A DNA stretch of 64,000 nt. Origin: Bacillota bacterium (GTDB lineage Bacteria > Bacillota > Clostridia > Oscillospirales > Ruminococcaceae). The stretch is taken from NCBI GenBank assembly GCA_023460535.1, contig JAEWPV010000001.1, positions 1 to 64,000 of the forward strand, written 5' to 3'. The notes below the pieces were generated by a model. It saw only the letters and a list, made by a program, of their open reading frames with translations. It was not told the origin of the DNA and made no database searches. Made by a program: the position numbers and the translations under genes. This document shows positions 26,661 to 34,764 of the stretch, one piece after another (the first letter of the stretch is position 1; each line of letters starts with the position of its first letter).

Positions 26661-28049
26661 ATGCCATCATCAAACATGCCAATACGTAAAACGGACATGA
26701 CCGTTGGAAGCCCCTTTAAGCTGATAATATCCTTTACCATTCCGTTGTTAATTGGCAACATATTTCAGCAGTTGTACAATGTGGTCGACAGCATTGTAGT
26801 TGGTAACTACGTGGGCAGTGTTGCCCTTGCAGCAGTAGGTACCGCGTTCCCCGTCATCTTTATGTTTATCTCGTTGTTTATGGGTATCGGCATAGGAGCC
26901 ACCATAATGATTGCGCAGTATTTTGGCGCGGGAGACAACGAAAAGGTACGCAAAACAGTTGATACCATCTATACCGCTATTATCGTCGGAGCCATACCGC
27001 TTACGGTGGTTGGTGTACTGTTAAGCGGAACCTTTCTTCGGATTATGAAAGTGCCGGCGGATACCTTCGCCGACGCGCACCTATATATCACCATTATATT
27101 CTTGGGTATTATCGCTTCTCTTGGATTTAATGTAAACTCTGGTATCCTGCAGGGCTTGGGAGACAGTAAATCCCCTTTGATTTTTCTTTCTCTCTCCACC
27201 GTGATTAACATTGTACTAGACCTTTTGTTTGTTGTGGTGTTTCGCATGGGTGTTGTAGGCGTTGCAATTGCAACTATTATTGCACAAACATGCTCGTGGT
27301 TGTTTGGTATCGTCTATATCAATAAAAAATATCCTAATTTGCATATAAACCCCTTTCGATTTTCGTTTGATAAGGCGCTGTTCTTTCAGGCGATTACGCT
27401 CGGTGTACCAGCAGGAATACAGCAGGCAATCTTTTCAGTTGGTATGATGGCGATGCAATCGCTAATTAACAGCTATGGGTCGGACTTTATGGCTGGCTAT
27501 AACGGTGCAAGTAAGATTGACACCTTCTCCTTTTTACCGATACAAAGCTTCGCGACTGCTATTACAACCTTTGTTGGGCAAAACATCGGGGCGGGTAGAA
27601 TGGACCGCGTTAAACAGGGTGCAAAAATTACTATCCTGATGTCAGTCGGCTGTAATCTGGTTATCAGTGCCGTATTACTTCTTATCGGACCGATGCTTAT
27701 GCGCTTGTTTAGCCCGTCTGATTCTGTAATACAGGCAGGGCTTGTTTATATGTACCGTGTTCTTCCGTTCCATTGGCTGCTTGCAACAATGTTTGTGGTA
27801 AATGGTATTATGCGTGGGGCAGGGGAGATGACGATACCACTTATCTCCACCACCCTGTCGTTATGGGCGGCGCGCGTTCCCAGCGCATACCTGATTGCTC
27901 ATTTTATCGGACGCGACGATATCTTTTTCTGCAATCCAATTGGATGGGCACTGGGTCTGTCTCTGGCACTTAGCTATTACCTTTCGGGCCGATGGAAGAA
28001 TAAAGCCATTGTAGCCAAGAAAGACACCATGCCCCTGATGGGGGAATAA
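26661..28049 (+). CDS. MATE-family multidrug efflux transporter (first copy)
   Basis: A 462-aa protein with about 12 membrane segments arranged as two similar halves, typical of Na+/H+-coupled MATE exporters. IPLLIGNIFQQLYNVVDSIVVGNYVG (helix 1) and the second-half counterpart GVPAGIQQAIFSVGMMAMQ are family signatures. RBS AAAGGAAG stands before ATG. The next gene begins 33 bases later. Exported compound unknown. It is not close in sequence to the second MATE at 40314. Confidence 0.9.
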   Translation: MPSSNMPIRKTDMTVGSPFKLIISFTIPLLIGNIFQQLYNVVDSIVVGNYVGSVALAAVGTAFPVIFMFISLFMGIGIGATIMIAQYFGAGDNEKVRKTVDTIYTAIIVGAIPLTVVGVLLSGTFLRIMKVPADTFADAHLYITIIFLGIIASLGFNVNSGILQGLGDSKSPLIFLSLSTVINIVLDLLFVVVFRMGVVGVAIATIIAQTCSWLFGIVYINKKYPNLHINPFRFSFDKALFFQAITLGVPAGIQQAIFSVGMMAMQSLINSYGSDFMAGYNGASKIDTFSFLPIQSFATAITTFVGQNIGAGRMDRVKQGAKITILMSVGCNLVISAVLLLIGPMLMRLFSPSDSVIQAGLVYMYRVLPFHWLLATMFVVNGIMRGAGEMTIPLISTTLSLWAARVPSAYLIAHFIGRDDIFFCNPIGWALGLSLALSYYLSGRWKNKAIVAKKDTMPLMGE

Positions 28050-28082
28050 GCAATAAATAAGAGTATGTGAAAAGGAGTGTAA

Positions 28083-28649
28083 ATGATGTCCGAGATTACA
28101 AGAGATCAGGCGTGGGAGCTGCTTACACAGTATAACAAAGAGGAGTTTCATCTAAAGCATGCGCAGATTGTCGAGGGCGTCATGCGATATTTTGCCCCAA
28201 AGCTCGGGTTTGGAGACGAGGCAGAGTTTTGGGGTATTGTCGGACTTTTGCACGACCTTGATTTTGAGCTGTACCCCGAGGAACACTGCATTAAAGCAAA
28301 AGAGTTAATGAGAAAACACGGGATTGATGAGCGCATCATCCATGCTGCGCAAAGCCATGGATATGCGATAACCGTTGATATCAAGCCTGAACACACCATG
28401 GAAAAGGTACTGTATGCAACAGATGAGTTGACCGGACTAATTGGTGCGGTTGCTCTGATGCGACCTTCCAAAAGCGTCTCAGATCTTGAACTGAAATCGG
28501 TAAAAAAGAAATACAAGACCACTAGTTTTGCAGCAGGGTGCTCGCGCGAGGTGATTGAGCGAGGGGCAGAAATGCTGGGTTGGTCGCTTGACGAATTAAT
28601 CTCCGAAACAATAATCGCTATGCGCACCTTAACCGGAATTGTGGCATAG
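28083..28649 (+). CDS. HD-domain hydrolase
   Basis: A 188-aa single-domain HD phosphohydrolase. Metal ligands are visible: His in LKHAQIV (about residue 23), the HD pair in LLHDLDFE (about 58), His in AAQSHGYA and the distal Asp in ATDELTGLIG. Short HD proteins of this kind are common in Clostridia; some act on (p)ppGpp-like or nucleotide substrates, not shown here. ATG 28083, with AAAGGAGTG in front. Likely co-transcribed with the MATE and tcdA genes. Confidence 0.8.
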   Translation: MMSEITRDQAWELLTQYNKEEFHLKHAQIVEGVMRYFAPKLGFGDEAEFWGIVGLLHDLDFELYPEEHCIKAKELMRKHGIDERIIHAAQSHGYAITVDIKPEHTMEKVLYATDELTGLIGAVALMRPSKSVSDLELKSVKKKYKTTSFAAGCSREVIERGAEMLGWSLDELISETIIAMRTLTGIVA

Positions 28650-28694
28650 TCGAAAGCTCTTATCCTAGTTGAAGTCGAAAAGGAGCCCCAACCA

Positions 28695-29453
28695 ATGAAA
28701 CAGGATCAGTTTTCCAGAACCCGTCTTCTGATTGGCGAAGATGGGGTAGACAGGTTAAAACACGCCCACGTCGCTGTGTTTGGTCTTGGCGGCGTAGGCT
28801 CCTATACCGTCGAAGCGCTTGCCCGTGCGGGCGTCGGCTCGTTCTCTTTATTTGACGATGACAAGGTGTGTTTGACAAATATAAACCGCCAGCTGATTGC
28901 CACCCATTCCAGCGTAGGCAGGCTGAAAACAGAGGTGATGCGCGAACGTGTGCTTGACATTAACCCGAGCGCCGAGGTGCACATTTACTCCTGCTTTTAC
29001 ACGCCGGAAAACGCCGATGAATATGACTTGACTAAGTACACCTACGTAGTCGATGCCATTGATACGGTATCTGCAAAGCTTGAGCTCGCCACCCGGGCAA
29101 CACGCCTTGGCGTGCGTATAATCAGTTGTATGGGCGCGGGTAATAAGCTTGATGCTACAAGGTTTGAGGTCACCGACATCTATAAAACACAGGTGTGCCC
29201 GCTAGCGCGTGTGATGCGTCGTGAGCTAAAGACGCGCGGGGTAAAATCACTCAAGGTCGTGTATTCGAAAGAGCCTGCACTTACGCCTCGGACCGAGGGA
29301 ACTGGACCGGACTGCAAAACCGGGTGCGTCTGCCCGCCGGGTGTCAAGCGTCACTGTACCGCGCGCAGACAAATACCCGGGAGCGTTTCCTTTGTGCCCT
29401 CTGTAGCGGGGCTTATCCTCGCGGGGGAAGTAATAAAAGACCTGCTAGCTTAA
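28695..29453 (+). CDS. tcdA: tRNA threonylcarbamoyladenosine dehydratase (TcdA, ThiF/E1 fold)
   Basis: ATP-dependent enzyme that cyclises t6A37 of tRNAs to ct6A. The 252-aa E1-like protein has QFSRTRLLIGEDGVDRL, the Rossmann ATP loop GLGGVGSYTVEALARAG (about residues 32-48), DDDKVCLTNINRQ and VVDAIDTVSAKLEL, all matching TcdA/YgdL. The C-terminal GSVSFVPSVAGLILAGEVIKDL is also typical. AAAGGAGC precedes ATG. Last gene before a T-rich terminator. Not a Ubl-defence E1: no partner genes. Confidence 0.9.
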   Translation: MKQDQFSRTRLLIGEDGVDRLKHAHVAVFGLGGVGSYTVEALARAGVGSFSLFDDDKVCLTNINRQLIATHSSVGRLKTEVMRERVLDINPSAEVHIYSCFYTPENADEYDLTKYTYVVDAIDTVSAKLELATRATRLGVRIISCMGAGNKLDATRFEVTDIYKTQVCPLARVMRRELKTRGVKSLKVVYSKEPALTPRTEGTGPDCKTGCVCPPGVKRHCTARRQIPGSVSFVPSVAGLILAGEVIKDLLA

Positions 29454-29465
29454 AACAATTGACTA

Positions 29466-29516
29466 AAAGAACCGCTCATCTTCGGTCTAGCTAAGATAAG
29501 CGGTTCTTTATTTTGT
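29466..29516 (+). terminator. Rho-independent terminator after tcdA
   Basis: AAAGAACCGCT (29466-29476) pairs with AGCGGTTCTTT (29499-29509), with further inner pairing, followed by ATTTTGT. Faces the end of the lactonase gene. Confidence 0.85.
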
Positions 29517-29522
29517 CTACAT

Positions 29523-30413
29523 TCAACTGTATTTGCTTACGAAGTGTTCGGGTATTCCTTCGCAAGCTACTCTTGTGTAATATACCTTTCCGCCAAGATA
29601 TCTACCCGACGCGTCCGATGCGTTTTTGCTATCGACGGCACCCTCAAACGCGGACGTTATATATAGTGTTTTAAAGTCTTCATCTCCCAGACAAACGCTG
29701 GAGGTTTGAAGTGCGGGGGTATCAATCCGTTCTATAATCTCGCCCTGTGGTGACAAAAGCAAAACGCATGAGCCGCCCCAACACGCAAGCCACACCTGCC
29801 CGTTTCGGTTTACCGTCAGTCCGTCCGGTACGCCATAACTGCGGTCGAGCACAAAAAAGATACGGGGATTCGTTATAACTCCGGTAAGTAAGTTGTAATC
29901 GTATGCGGTCACTGTTCTAGAAATGGAGTCGGTGTGGTAAAAAGTTTTTTGGTCGGGGGAAAACCCCATGCCGTTGGAGATGCCAAGACCCTCCAGCAAA
30001 ACCTTGGGTTGCTTTCCCATCTCAAACTGATAAAGTTTGCCTTCCTTATGACTTTTTCTCATGCTTCCGGCAAGCATTCTGCCTTTTGCATCGGCAATTG
30101 CGTCGTTAAAGCGTTCTCCGTTAATAAAGGGAACGGTAAATAGTTTATGCGCGTTACTCATGGTATAGCCGACCTCGGTTTTGGCAAGCGCAACAACTCC
30201 CTGTTCGGTAAACAGCATAAGTGTATCGTCTTCCGAAAACATAAACGCTCCGGTTTGGTAACCGCTTGAAAGCTCAAGGGTCTGTTTACCTGTGTAAGGA
30301 GAAAATGAAAATATCTCGCCGCTTAGAATGTCTGTCCAGAACAATTTCTTTTGACGGGTATTCCAAAACGGGCTTTCACCCAGGTGGTTATCGCGGTTAC
30401 CTAAGGTTTGCAT
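29523..30413 (-). CDS. SMP-30/gluconolactonase-family protein
   Basis: A 296-aa six-bladed beta-propeller of the SMP-30 family, which opens sugar lactones using one divalent metal. Likely ligands: Glu in GESPFWN (residue 14 region), Asn in ISNGMGFSPD, and Asp in GVPDGLTVN. ATG 30413 was preferred because GGAGGAGAG lies 5-13 bases upstream; the frame extends to 30491 inside the exporter gene. It overlaps the exporter stop by 17 bases, so the two are translationally coupled, perhaps handling the same compound. Confidence 0.82.
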   Translation of the reverse strand: MQTLGNRDNHLGESPFWNTRQKKLFWTDILSGEIFSFSPYTGKQTLELSSGYQTGAFMFSEDDTLMLFTEQGVVALAKTEVGYTMSNAHKLFTVPFINGERFNDAIADAKGRMLAGSMRKSHKEGKLYQFEMGKQPKVLLEGLGISNGMGFSPDQKTFYHTDSISRTVTAYDYNLLTGVITNPRIFFVLDRSYGVPDGLTVNRNGQVWLACWGGSCVLLLSPQGEIIERIDTPALQTSSVCLGDEDFKTLYITSAFEGAVDSKNASDASGRYLGGKVYYTRVACEGIPEHFVSKYS

Positions 30414-31332
30414 GCGGACTCTCCTCCAGCTTGTTGTTTGGAAGCATAGGCTGTTGTTTGCGAGCCAGCCACTGATACAGTAACGAGCCACCGATAATCA
30501 CAGTACCCCCTACAATGGTAGCAACAGTAGGCAACTCCGAAATAATAAGCACACCCAAAATGCCGGAAAGCAGGGGGGTTACAAACATAAAGTTTGTTAC
30601 GGTTGTAATCTTTTCTGCCTTGGAGATTGCCTTTGACCACAACAAAAACCCTACCGCGCCGGGGAATATGCCCAGATATGCAATGTTAACGATATCAAGA
30701 ATCGGTGCCACCTTAAGTTGTGCAATTCCGTCGATTAAAAAATAAGACATTAGTATGGTTCCGGATAAGATGCTGTAGGTCGTAGCCTCCAGCGTGGTAT
30801 ATGTTTTTAGCAGTCTGCGCTGCAGAACATTGTATACAGCAATCGCAAGGGCTGCCAGCACCATCCATAAGATACCCCAGTTTAAAGACAATTCCCCCCC
30901 ACCCAGTGCGATAATCACAATACCGGCGAATTGCAAAGCAATGGCAAGCCAGCAAGGCGGGCTAATTCGTTCCTTGTAAAATAATGCAGCCAGAACAGCG
31001 GTAAAGATAGGTCCGGTACTGATAAGTATGCTTGCGGTCGCGGCTGTAACGCGCATAGAACCCATATTAAAGGCATATGCATAAAACGCAAAGCCGGCTA
31101 GACCAGAAGCAAAGATAACAGGCAGATCGCGCAGACGAGGAAGTCGCATTCGCTTAACAAATGCGATTACGAGTAAAAACAAGCTGGCGATCAAATAACG
31201 GACAGCGCCCAATGTCTCCGGTGTAAGCCATTTTAAGGCAATCTTTGTAAACACAAACGCGCTTGACCATAATACTATGGTGAGAAAAGCAAGAACCATT
31301 GCTGATGCGCGGGATTTTACTGTTGAATCCAT
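30397..31332 (-). CDS. DMT/EamA-family transporter (first copy)
   Basis: A 311-aa membrane protein with about ten helices in two EamA repeats (LWSSAFVFTKIALKWLTPETLGAVRYL in the first, AVYNVLQRRLLKTYTTLEATTY in the second). The family exports amino acids or metabolites. It is coupled to the downstream lactonase gene and preceded by an XRE-cupin regulator gene in the same direction, so the three probably form one unit. Confidence 0.85.
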   Translation of the reverse strand: MDSTVKSRASAMVLAFLTIVLWSSAFVFTKIALKWLTPETLGAVRYLIASLFLLVIAFVKRMRLPRLRDLPVIFASGLAGFAFYAYAFNMGSMRVTAATASILISTGPIFTAVLAALFYKERISPPCWLAIALQFAGIVIIALGGGELSLNWGILWMVLAALAIAVYNVLQRRLLKTYTTLEATTYSILSGTILMSYFLIDGIAQLKVAPILDIVNIAYLGIFPGAVGFLLWSKAISKAEKITTVTNFMFVTPLLSGILGVLIISELPTVATIVGGTVIIGGSLLYQWLARKQQPMLPNNKLEESPHANLR

Positions 31333-31392
31333 GTTGTAGTACTTCCCCTTATAAATAAACTGAGATGAAATAATGAGCGACCGTGATTCGAA

Positions 31393-31953
31393 TTAACCAA
31401 TTTGCGCGTAATGTATAACATCGCACATCACTACTGGTCTAGTGCCGGGGTTGTGATAGGAGTGTGATACGTCAGCCGCAAAGCCAATCGCATGCTGAGC
31501 CGGAACCTGAAAGACCTTATCGACAATACACACAGTCAGTTCACCTTCAAATACTGTGATATACTCTCTGGTGCCCGCCTGGTGTGCCTCGGAAGAGGAG
31601 CCTCCGCCAGGCATAATCTCAGAGTAAAAAATTTCGAACCCACGGTCGTTGGTACAGGGGAACATGGTGTAGATGCGAAAGCTGTGGTCCTTACTTGAGA
31701 TGGCACGCACGTCCTTTATACTTACTACGATGGTATCGGGCTGCGGTTCGCTGACAAGCTGAGACAGGGATATTTTAAGCGCATTGGAAATCTTGTAAAG
31801 TGTTGTGATGGAGGGGCAAGACTGAGCGCGTTCCATCTGATAGAGCATACTCTTGCTGACTCCGGTGAGTTCAGCCATGCGGTCAAGCGACAATCCCTTT
31901 GTCTCTCGAAGTTTCTTAAGGTTCTCAGAGAGTATCTTACTGATTTCCTCCAT
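31393..31953 (-). CDS. XRE-cupin transcriptional regulator
   Basis: A 186-aa regulator: N-terminal helix-turn-helix (LKKLRETKGLSLDRMAELTGVSKSMLYQMER, residues 9-39) and C-terminal cupin (YITVFEGELTVCIVDKVFQV, FAADVSHSYHNPGTRP). ATG 31953 has AAAGGGG upstream at good distance; the longer frame to 31980 would start inside the operator. It heads the exporter-lactonase unit and most likely controls it, with a small molecule held in the cupin. A large inverted repeat lies upstream. Confidence 0.88.
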   Translation of the reverse strand: MEEISKILSENLKKLRETKGLSLDRMAELTGVSKSMLYQMERAQSCPSITTLYKISNALKISLSQLVSEPQPDTIVVSIKDVRAISSKDHSFRIYTMFPCTNDRGFEIFYSEIMPGGGSSSEAHQAGTREYITVFEGELTVCIVDKVFQVPAQHAIGFAADVSHSYHNPGTRPVVMCDVIHYAQIG

Positions 31954-31974
31954 ATATAAGCCCCTTTCTCGCTC

Positions 31975-32012
31975 GTTCAATAAATTGATAATATCATATC
32001 AGTTTATTGAAC
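31975..32012 (-). promoter_or_regulatory. Inverted-repeat operator upstream of the XRE-cupin gene
   Basis: GTTCAATAAA (31975-31984) and TTTATTGAAC (32003-32012) are perfect 10-bp inverted arms separated by 18 bases; the spacer itself contains TGATA/TATCA. It overlaps the expected promoter region, which suggests autoregulation. Confidence 0.65.
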
Positions 32013-32028
32013 GCAAGCGGGTTTAAAA

Positions 32029-32058
32029 GCAAAAACCCACCTAAAACGGCGGGTTTTT
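32029..32058 (-). terminator. Terminator after the copper-chaperone-like gene
   Basis: On the minus strand AAAAACCCGCC pairs with GGTGGGTTTTT (32056-32031 region, one wobble), followed by GCTTTT. It lies 15 bases past the stop at 32073. Confidence 0.8.
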
Positions 32059-32072
32059 GTAAAATCCTATTG

Positions 32073-32279
32073 TCAAATAACACGATAGCCTTCGTCCTCC
32101 ACAGACGCTATAATAGCTGTCGGAGTAAGAACTGTTTCGTCAAACGATACTACCGCAGTCTTATTCTCAAGGCTTACTTCTACCTTGCTTACGCCGGCAA
32201 GCGATTCTATAGCTTTGCTTACAGCATTTTGGCAGTGCGAGCAGGACATCCCTTCAATAGATATGTTCAGAACCTTCAT
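32073..32279 (-). CDS. Heavy-metal-associated domain protein (CopZ-like)
   Basis: A 68-aa HMA domain with the metal site GMSCSHC (residues 10-16, MxCxxC) and the typical ferredoxin-like beta-alpha-beta pattern ending EDEGYRVI. Such proteins carry Cu(I) or other soft metals to ATPases in the cytoplasm. ATG 32279 follows ATAGGAGGATA. No copper ATPase is nearby; the upstream DUF2318 gene is in the same direction, 62 bases away. Confidence 0.88.
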   Translation of the reverse strand: MKVLNISIEGMSCSHCQNAVSKAIESLAGVSKVEVSLENKTAVVSFDETVLTPTAIIASVEDEGYRVI

Positions 32280-32341
32280 ACAGTATCCTCCTATTATCAA
32301 TATTCGTAGACAGTAGTTCTTTTTTGCTTAGCGGCAAAATG

Positions 32342-32857
32342 TTAGCGCTTCCAAGCGGAAAACAGTTTGGTTGCATTGGATAACGTCTCCATCGGTATGA
32401 TAATTTCGGTATTTGACACAGTCATATCATTAGCTGTTAAAGGAATTGGGTTGCAACCGCTATGAGCTACTCCAACTTCAGAAAGGGAAAAGCGGTTACC
32501 GCAGTTTTCGCACACCAGATGCTCTCCCTTCTGGGTATAGTATCCCTTGCCCGACAGATAGCATACCTGGCAGGTGTTATAGGCAATGCGAACGGTGCCG
32601 TCCGGTGCCTTCAGTGCAATTATCTCCAGCTCTGTTCCGTTAATAACAGCCGGAAAAAACAACGCGTTTTCAGTAATCTCGCTGAGGGTAATTACAAGAT
32701 CGGTATCCGTTACCGATTTACCTCGTACATTCAGCTTTTCACCGCCCATGCCGGACAACAGCTTAAGCAGCAAAAATAGGGACAGCACTCCTGCAACGAT
32801 AACAAGCATAATTAGGTATTGGGGTTTCTTTGTGTTTTGAACGGTATGATTGTTCAA
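32342..32857 (-). CDS. DUF2318-domain membrane protein
   Basis: A 171-aa protein with an N-terminal membrane helix (LIMLVIVAGVLSLFLLLKLL, about residues 15-34) and a DUF2318-like outer domain. It has CQVCYLSGKGYYTQKGEHLVCENCGNRF, two CxxC pairs, and GVAHSGCNPIPL. In this family the Cys groups probably bind a metal or an Fe-S site, and genes often sit next to iron or copper transport. Here it precedes a CopZ-like gene, which supports a link with metals. Confidence 0.78.
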   Translation of the reverse strand: MNNHTVQNTKKPQYLIMLVIVAGVLSLFLLLKLLSGMGGEKLNVRGKSVTDTDLVITLSEITENALFFPAVINGTELEIIALKAPDGTVRIAYNTCQVCYLSGKGYYTQKGEHLVCENCGNRFSLSEVGVAHSGCNPIPLTANDMTVSNTEIIIPMETLSNATKLFSAWKR

Positions 32858-33011
32858 CAGCTTTCCTTCTCCCTAAATATTTTTAAATATATCTTATTAC
32901 ACATGAAAATATAAATAATATACTATTTTAATAGGATATTGTCAAGCTTGCAGACAAACAACTATATCAAGTGCAATAATTAGAAATGGATAAAGGGTTA
33001 TATAATAAATG

Positions 33012-33046
33012 AACAAGTCCCTGCTTAGCATAGACAGGGACTTGTT
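33012..33046 (-). terminator. Terminator of the AraC-family gene
   Basis: AACAAGTCCCTG (33012-33023) pairs perfectly with CAGGGACTTGTT (33035-33046), 20 bases past the stop at 33067. Confidence 0.8.
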
Positions 33047-33066
33047 ACAGAAACGCTGTATAGCAA

Positions 33067-33924
33067 TCAAGCCTTTTTAACGGGTAACCATACCTCGCAC
33101 TTGTAGTCCGGTGACTGCTGGTCTCCGTCAAAGTACACCTCAATATCCGGCGCACTGGCATATTCGTAGCCGGATGTTGGCAGCCACTCAGTCACAATTC
33201 GCTTCTGCAGGCTTTGAATCGCATCGGGCATCGCGCCAATACACTCAAAAATTGCCCATGTGCAAGCGGGTACTGTGTATTCTTCCATATTCGGGGGTGT
33301 TTCTTTATCCGTTGCAACCGCGATGTAGTAATCAAATTTGCCGGAATCCATACTGGTGCCTACACCCATAATGCCAAACGGTGGTTGGTCAATCAGGTTA
33401 CTTATCACGGGAATCTCACCGCGCTGAATTGTGTTCTGCCAAAACAAAGGAACTGCGGCAAAACACTCATCTAAACTGCCAGAAAAGTGTTTTTTGACGC
33501 CGACAACGCGAAATTCAGGTTTGCTTTCAATACGGTAATTCATCTCTTCCGCTCCCTTAATCATTACTTTGAATGTGATGGGAGGGTAGGCCTTTAATGA
33601 TATACCGGCGCTCCTAGCCGCAGAAGGCGAAACGCCGTGAATGGCTTGGAACGCGCGATTGAACGCGGTAGGGGAATCGTAGCCATACCGCAGCGCGATG
33701 TCAATCACCTTATCGTTGCTCTGCTGTAACGCTACTGCGGCCTTTGTCATCCTTCTTCTGCGAATGTATTCAGACAGCGGTACCTCTGCCATATACGAAA
33801 ACATTCGGTGAAAATGAAAGCTAGAGCAGCAAGCGATCTGCGCAGCGCGCTCAAGATCGATTTCATCGTCCAGGTGATTTTCAATATAACGGATAGCCTC
33901 GTTCCATGCGTTTAACCATTGCAT
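33067..33924 (-). CDS. AraC-family regulator with GyrI-like effector domain
   Basis: A 285-aa regulator. N-terminal AraC DNA-binding domain with two helix-turn-helix motifs (ERAAQIACCSSFHFHRMFSYM and VIDIALRYGYDSPTAFNRAFQ, residues 25-95), then a GyrI-like ligand domain (MNYRIESKPEFRVVGVKKHFSG; EVYFDGDQQSPDYKCEVWLPV). This layout matches Rob/BmrR-style drug-responsive activators. ATG 33924 has GGGAG upstream. A single gene with its own terminator; target genes not visible. Confidence 0.88.
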   Translation of the reverse strand: MQWLNAWNEAIRYIENHLDDEIDLERAAQIACCSSFHFHRMFSYMAEVPLSEYIRRRRMTKAAVALQQSNDKVIDIALRYGYDSPTAFNRAFQAIHGVSPSAARSAGISLKAYPPITFKVMIKGAEEMNYRIESKPEFRVVGVKKHFSGSLDECFAAVPLFWQNTIQRGEIPVISNLIDQPPFGIMGVGTSMDSGKFDYYIAVATDKETPPNMEEYTVPACTWAIFECIGAMPDAIQSLQKRIVTEWLPTSGYEYASAPDIEVYFDGDQQSPDYKCEVWLPVKKA

Positions 33925-34098
33925 CCTATCAACTCCCAACAACGTTATTGTATCAGGGCGGAATTATGAATACCTCGCATTTTGTGCCCGAAAATGAGAG
34001 GGAGGATAAATTAGGGAGGCAACAAAGAATATGTTGATTAGAAGACGTCACCATTGCACCTAATAATGTTTTCGTAAACAGTAAAGCCAAAGTGAACG

Positions 34099-34518
34099 CT
34101 ACAAAAGGTTATCTGTTATACGCTGGAGCATATGGTACAGATTGTTCTTTTCTAACGCGGTAAAGCCTTTAAAGCTGATGTCTTCCAGCGCATCAACTAT
34201 TTCATTCACTTTTTCTGCGCAGTTTCTGCCGCTTTCGGTTAGAAATATTCCAAAAGCACGTTTTCCCCCAGAAATATAGACCGTTTCCTTTCGCACCAAT
34301 CCATCATCTGCCAAACGACGTAGCAGAGCGGTCATTGTAGCCGGCTCAACTTGACACACACGCGCAAGCTCTTTTTGCACCATTCCATCATTCTCGTACA
34401 AATGACATAAGACCTTCGGCTGTCCATCGGAAAGATTGAGTGCTTGAAACTCCTGTCTGCCCCGTTTCTTATGAGCAGACAATGTATTGATTAAAGCGAC
34501 GTGTAGCTTCTCGTCCAT
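34099..34518 (-). CDS. MarR-family transcriptional regulator
   Basis: A 139-aa winged-helix regulator: SDGQPKVLCHLYENDGMVQKELARVCQVEPATMTALLRRLADDGLV is the MarR DNA-binding core (about residues 30-77), with the wing ending at GGKRAFGIFLTESG. ATG 34518 lies after GGAGG; the frame to 34527 starts within the RBS. A 15-bp palindrome just upstream is the probable autoregulatory operator. No partner efflux gene is adjacent on the same strand. Confidence 0.88.
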   Translation of the reverse strand: MDEKLHVALINTLSAHKKRGRQEFQALNLSDGQPKVLCHLYENDGMVQKELARVCQVEPATMTALLRRLADDGLVRKETVYISGGKRAFGIFLTESGRNCAEKVNEIVDALEDISFKGFTALEKNNLYHMLQRITDNLL

Positions 34519-34534
34519 GGTGCGCACCTCCGGA

Positions 34535-34549
34535 TTAGTTTGAAACTAA
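34535..34549 (-). promoter_or_regulatory. Palindromic operator upstream of the MarR gene
   Basis: TTAGTTTGAAACTAA is a perfect 15-bp palindrome 17 bases before the MarR start codon, the size and place expected of a MarR autoregulatory site. Confidence 0.6.
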
Positions 34550-34677
34550 GATGAAAGCGTTGGAGCCAACTTGATTATATACAAAATAATGTGCGACCCA
34601 AATTAGTAATGTCGACAGAAGTGGGTGCAGAGTAATTTATTACACAAATAATGTTACATGTTTACTGGTTAAGGAAT

Positions 34678-34717
34678 TGCGCAATCTCAATAATTCAGTA
34701 CTTGCTGAGATTGCGCA
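34678..34717 (-). terminator. Terminator of the arabinofuranosidase gene
   Basis: TGCGCAATCTCA (34678-34689) pairs with TGAGATTGCGCA (34706-34717), loop of 16 bases, about 50 bases past the stop at 34765. Confidence 0.7.
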
Positions 34718-34764
34718 TCGGCCATCTATTTATTATACATTATTTCGCATCGCTTTGCACAGCT

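Noticed and set aside
28695..29453. E1-like enzyme as part of an antiphage ubiquitin-like system
   Set aside because: Motifs and length match TcdA, and no E2, JAB or Ubl gene adjoins.
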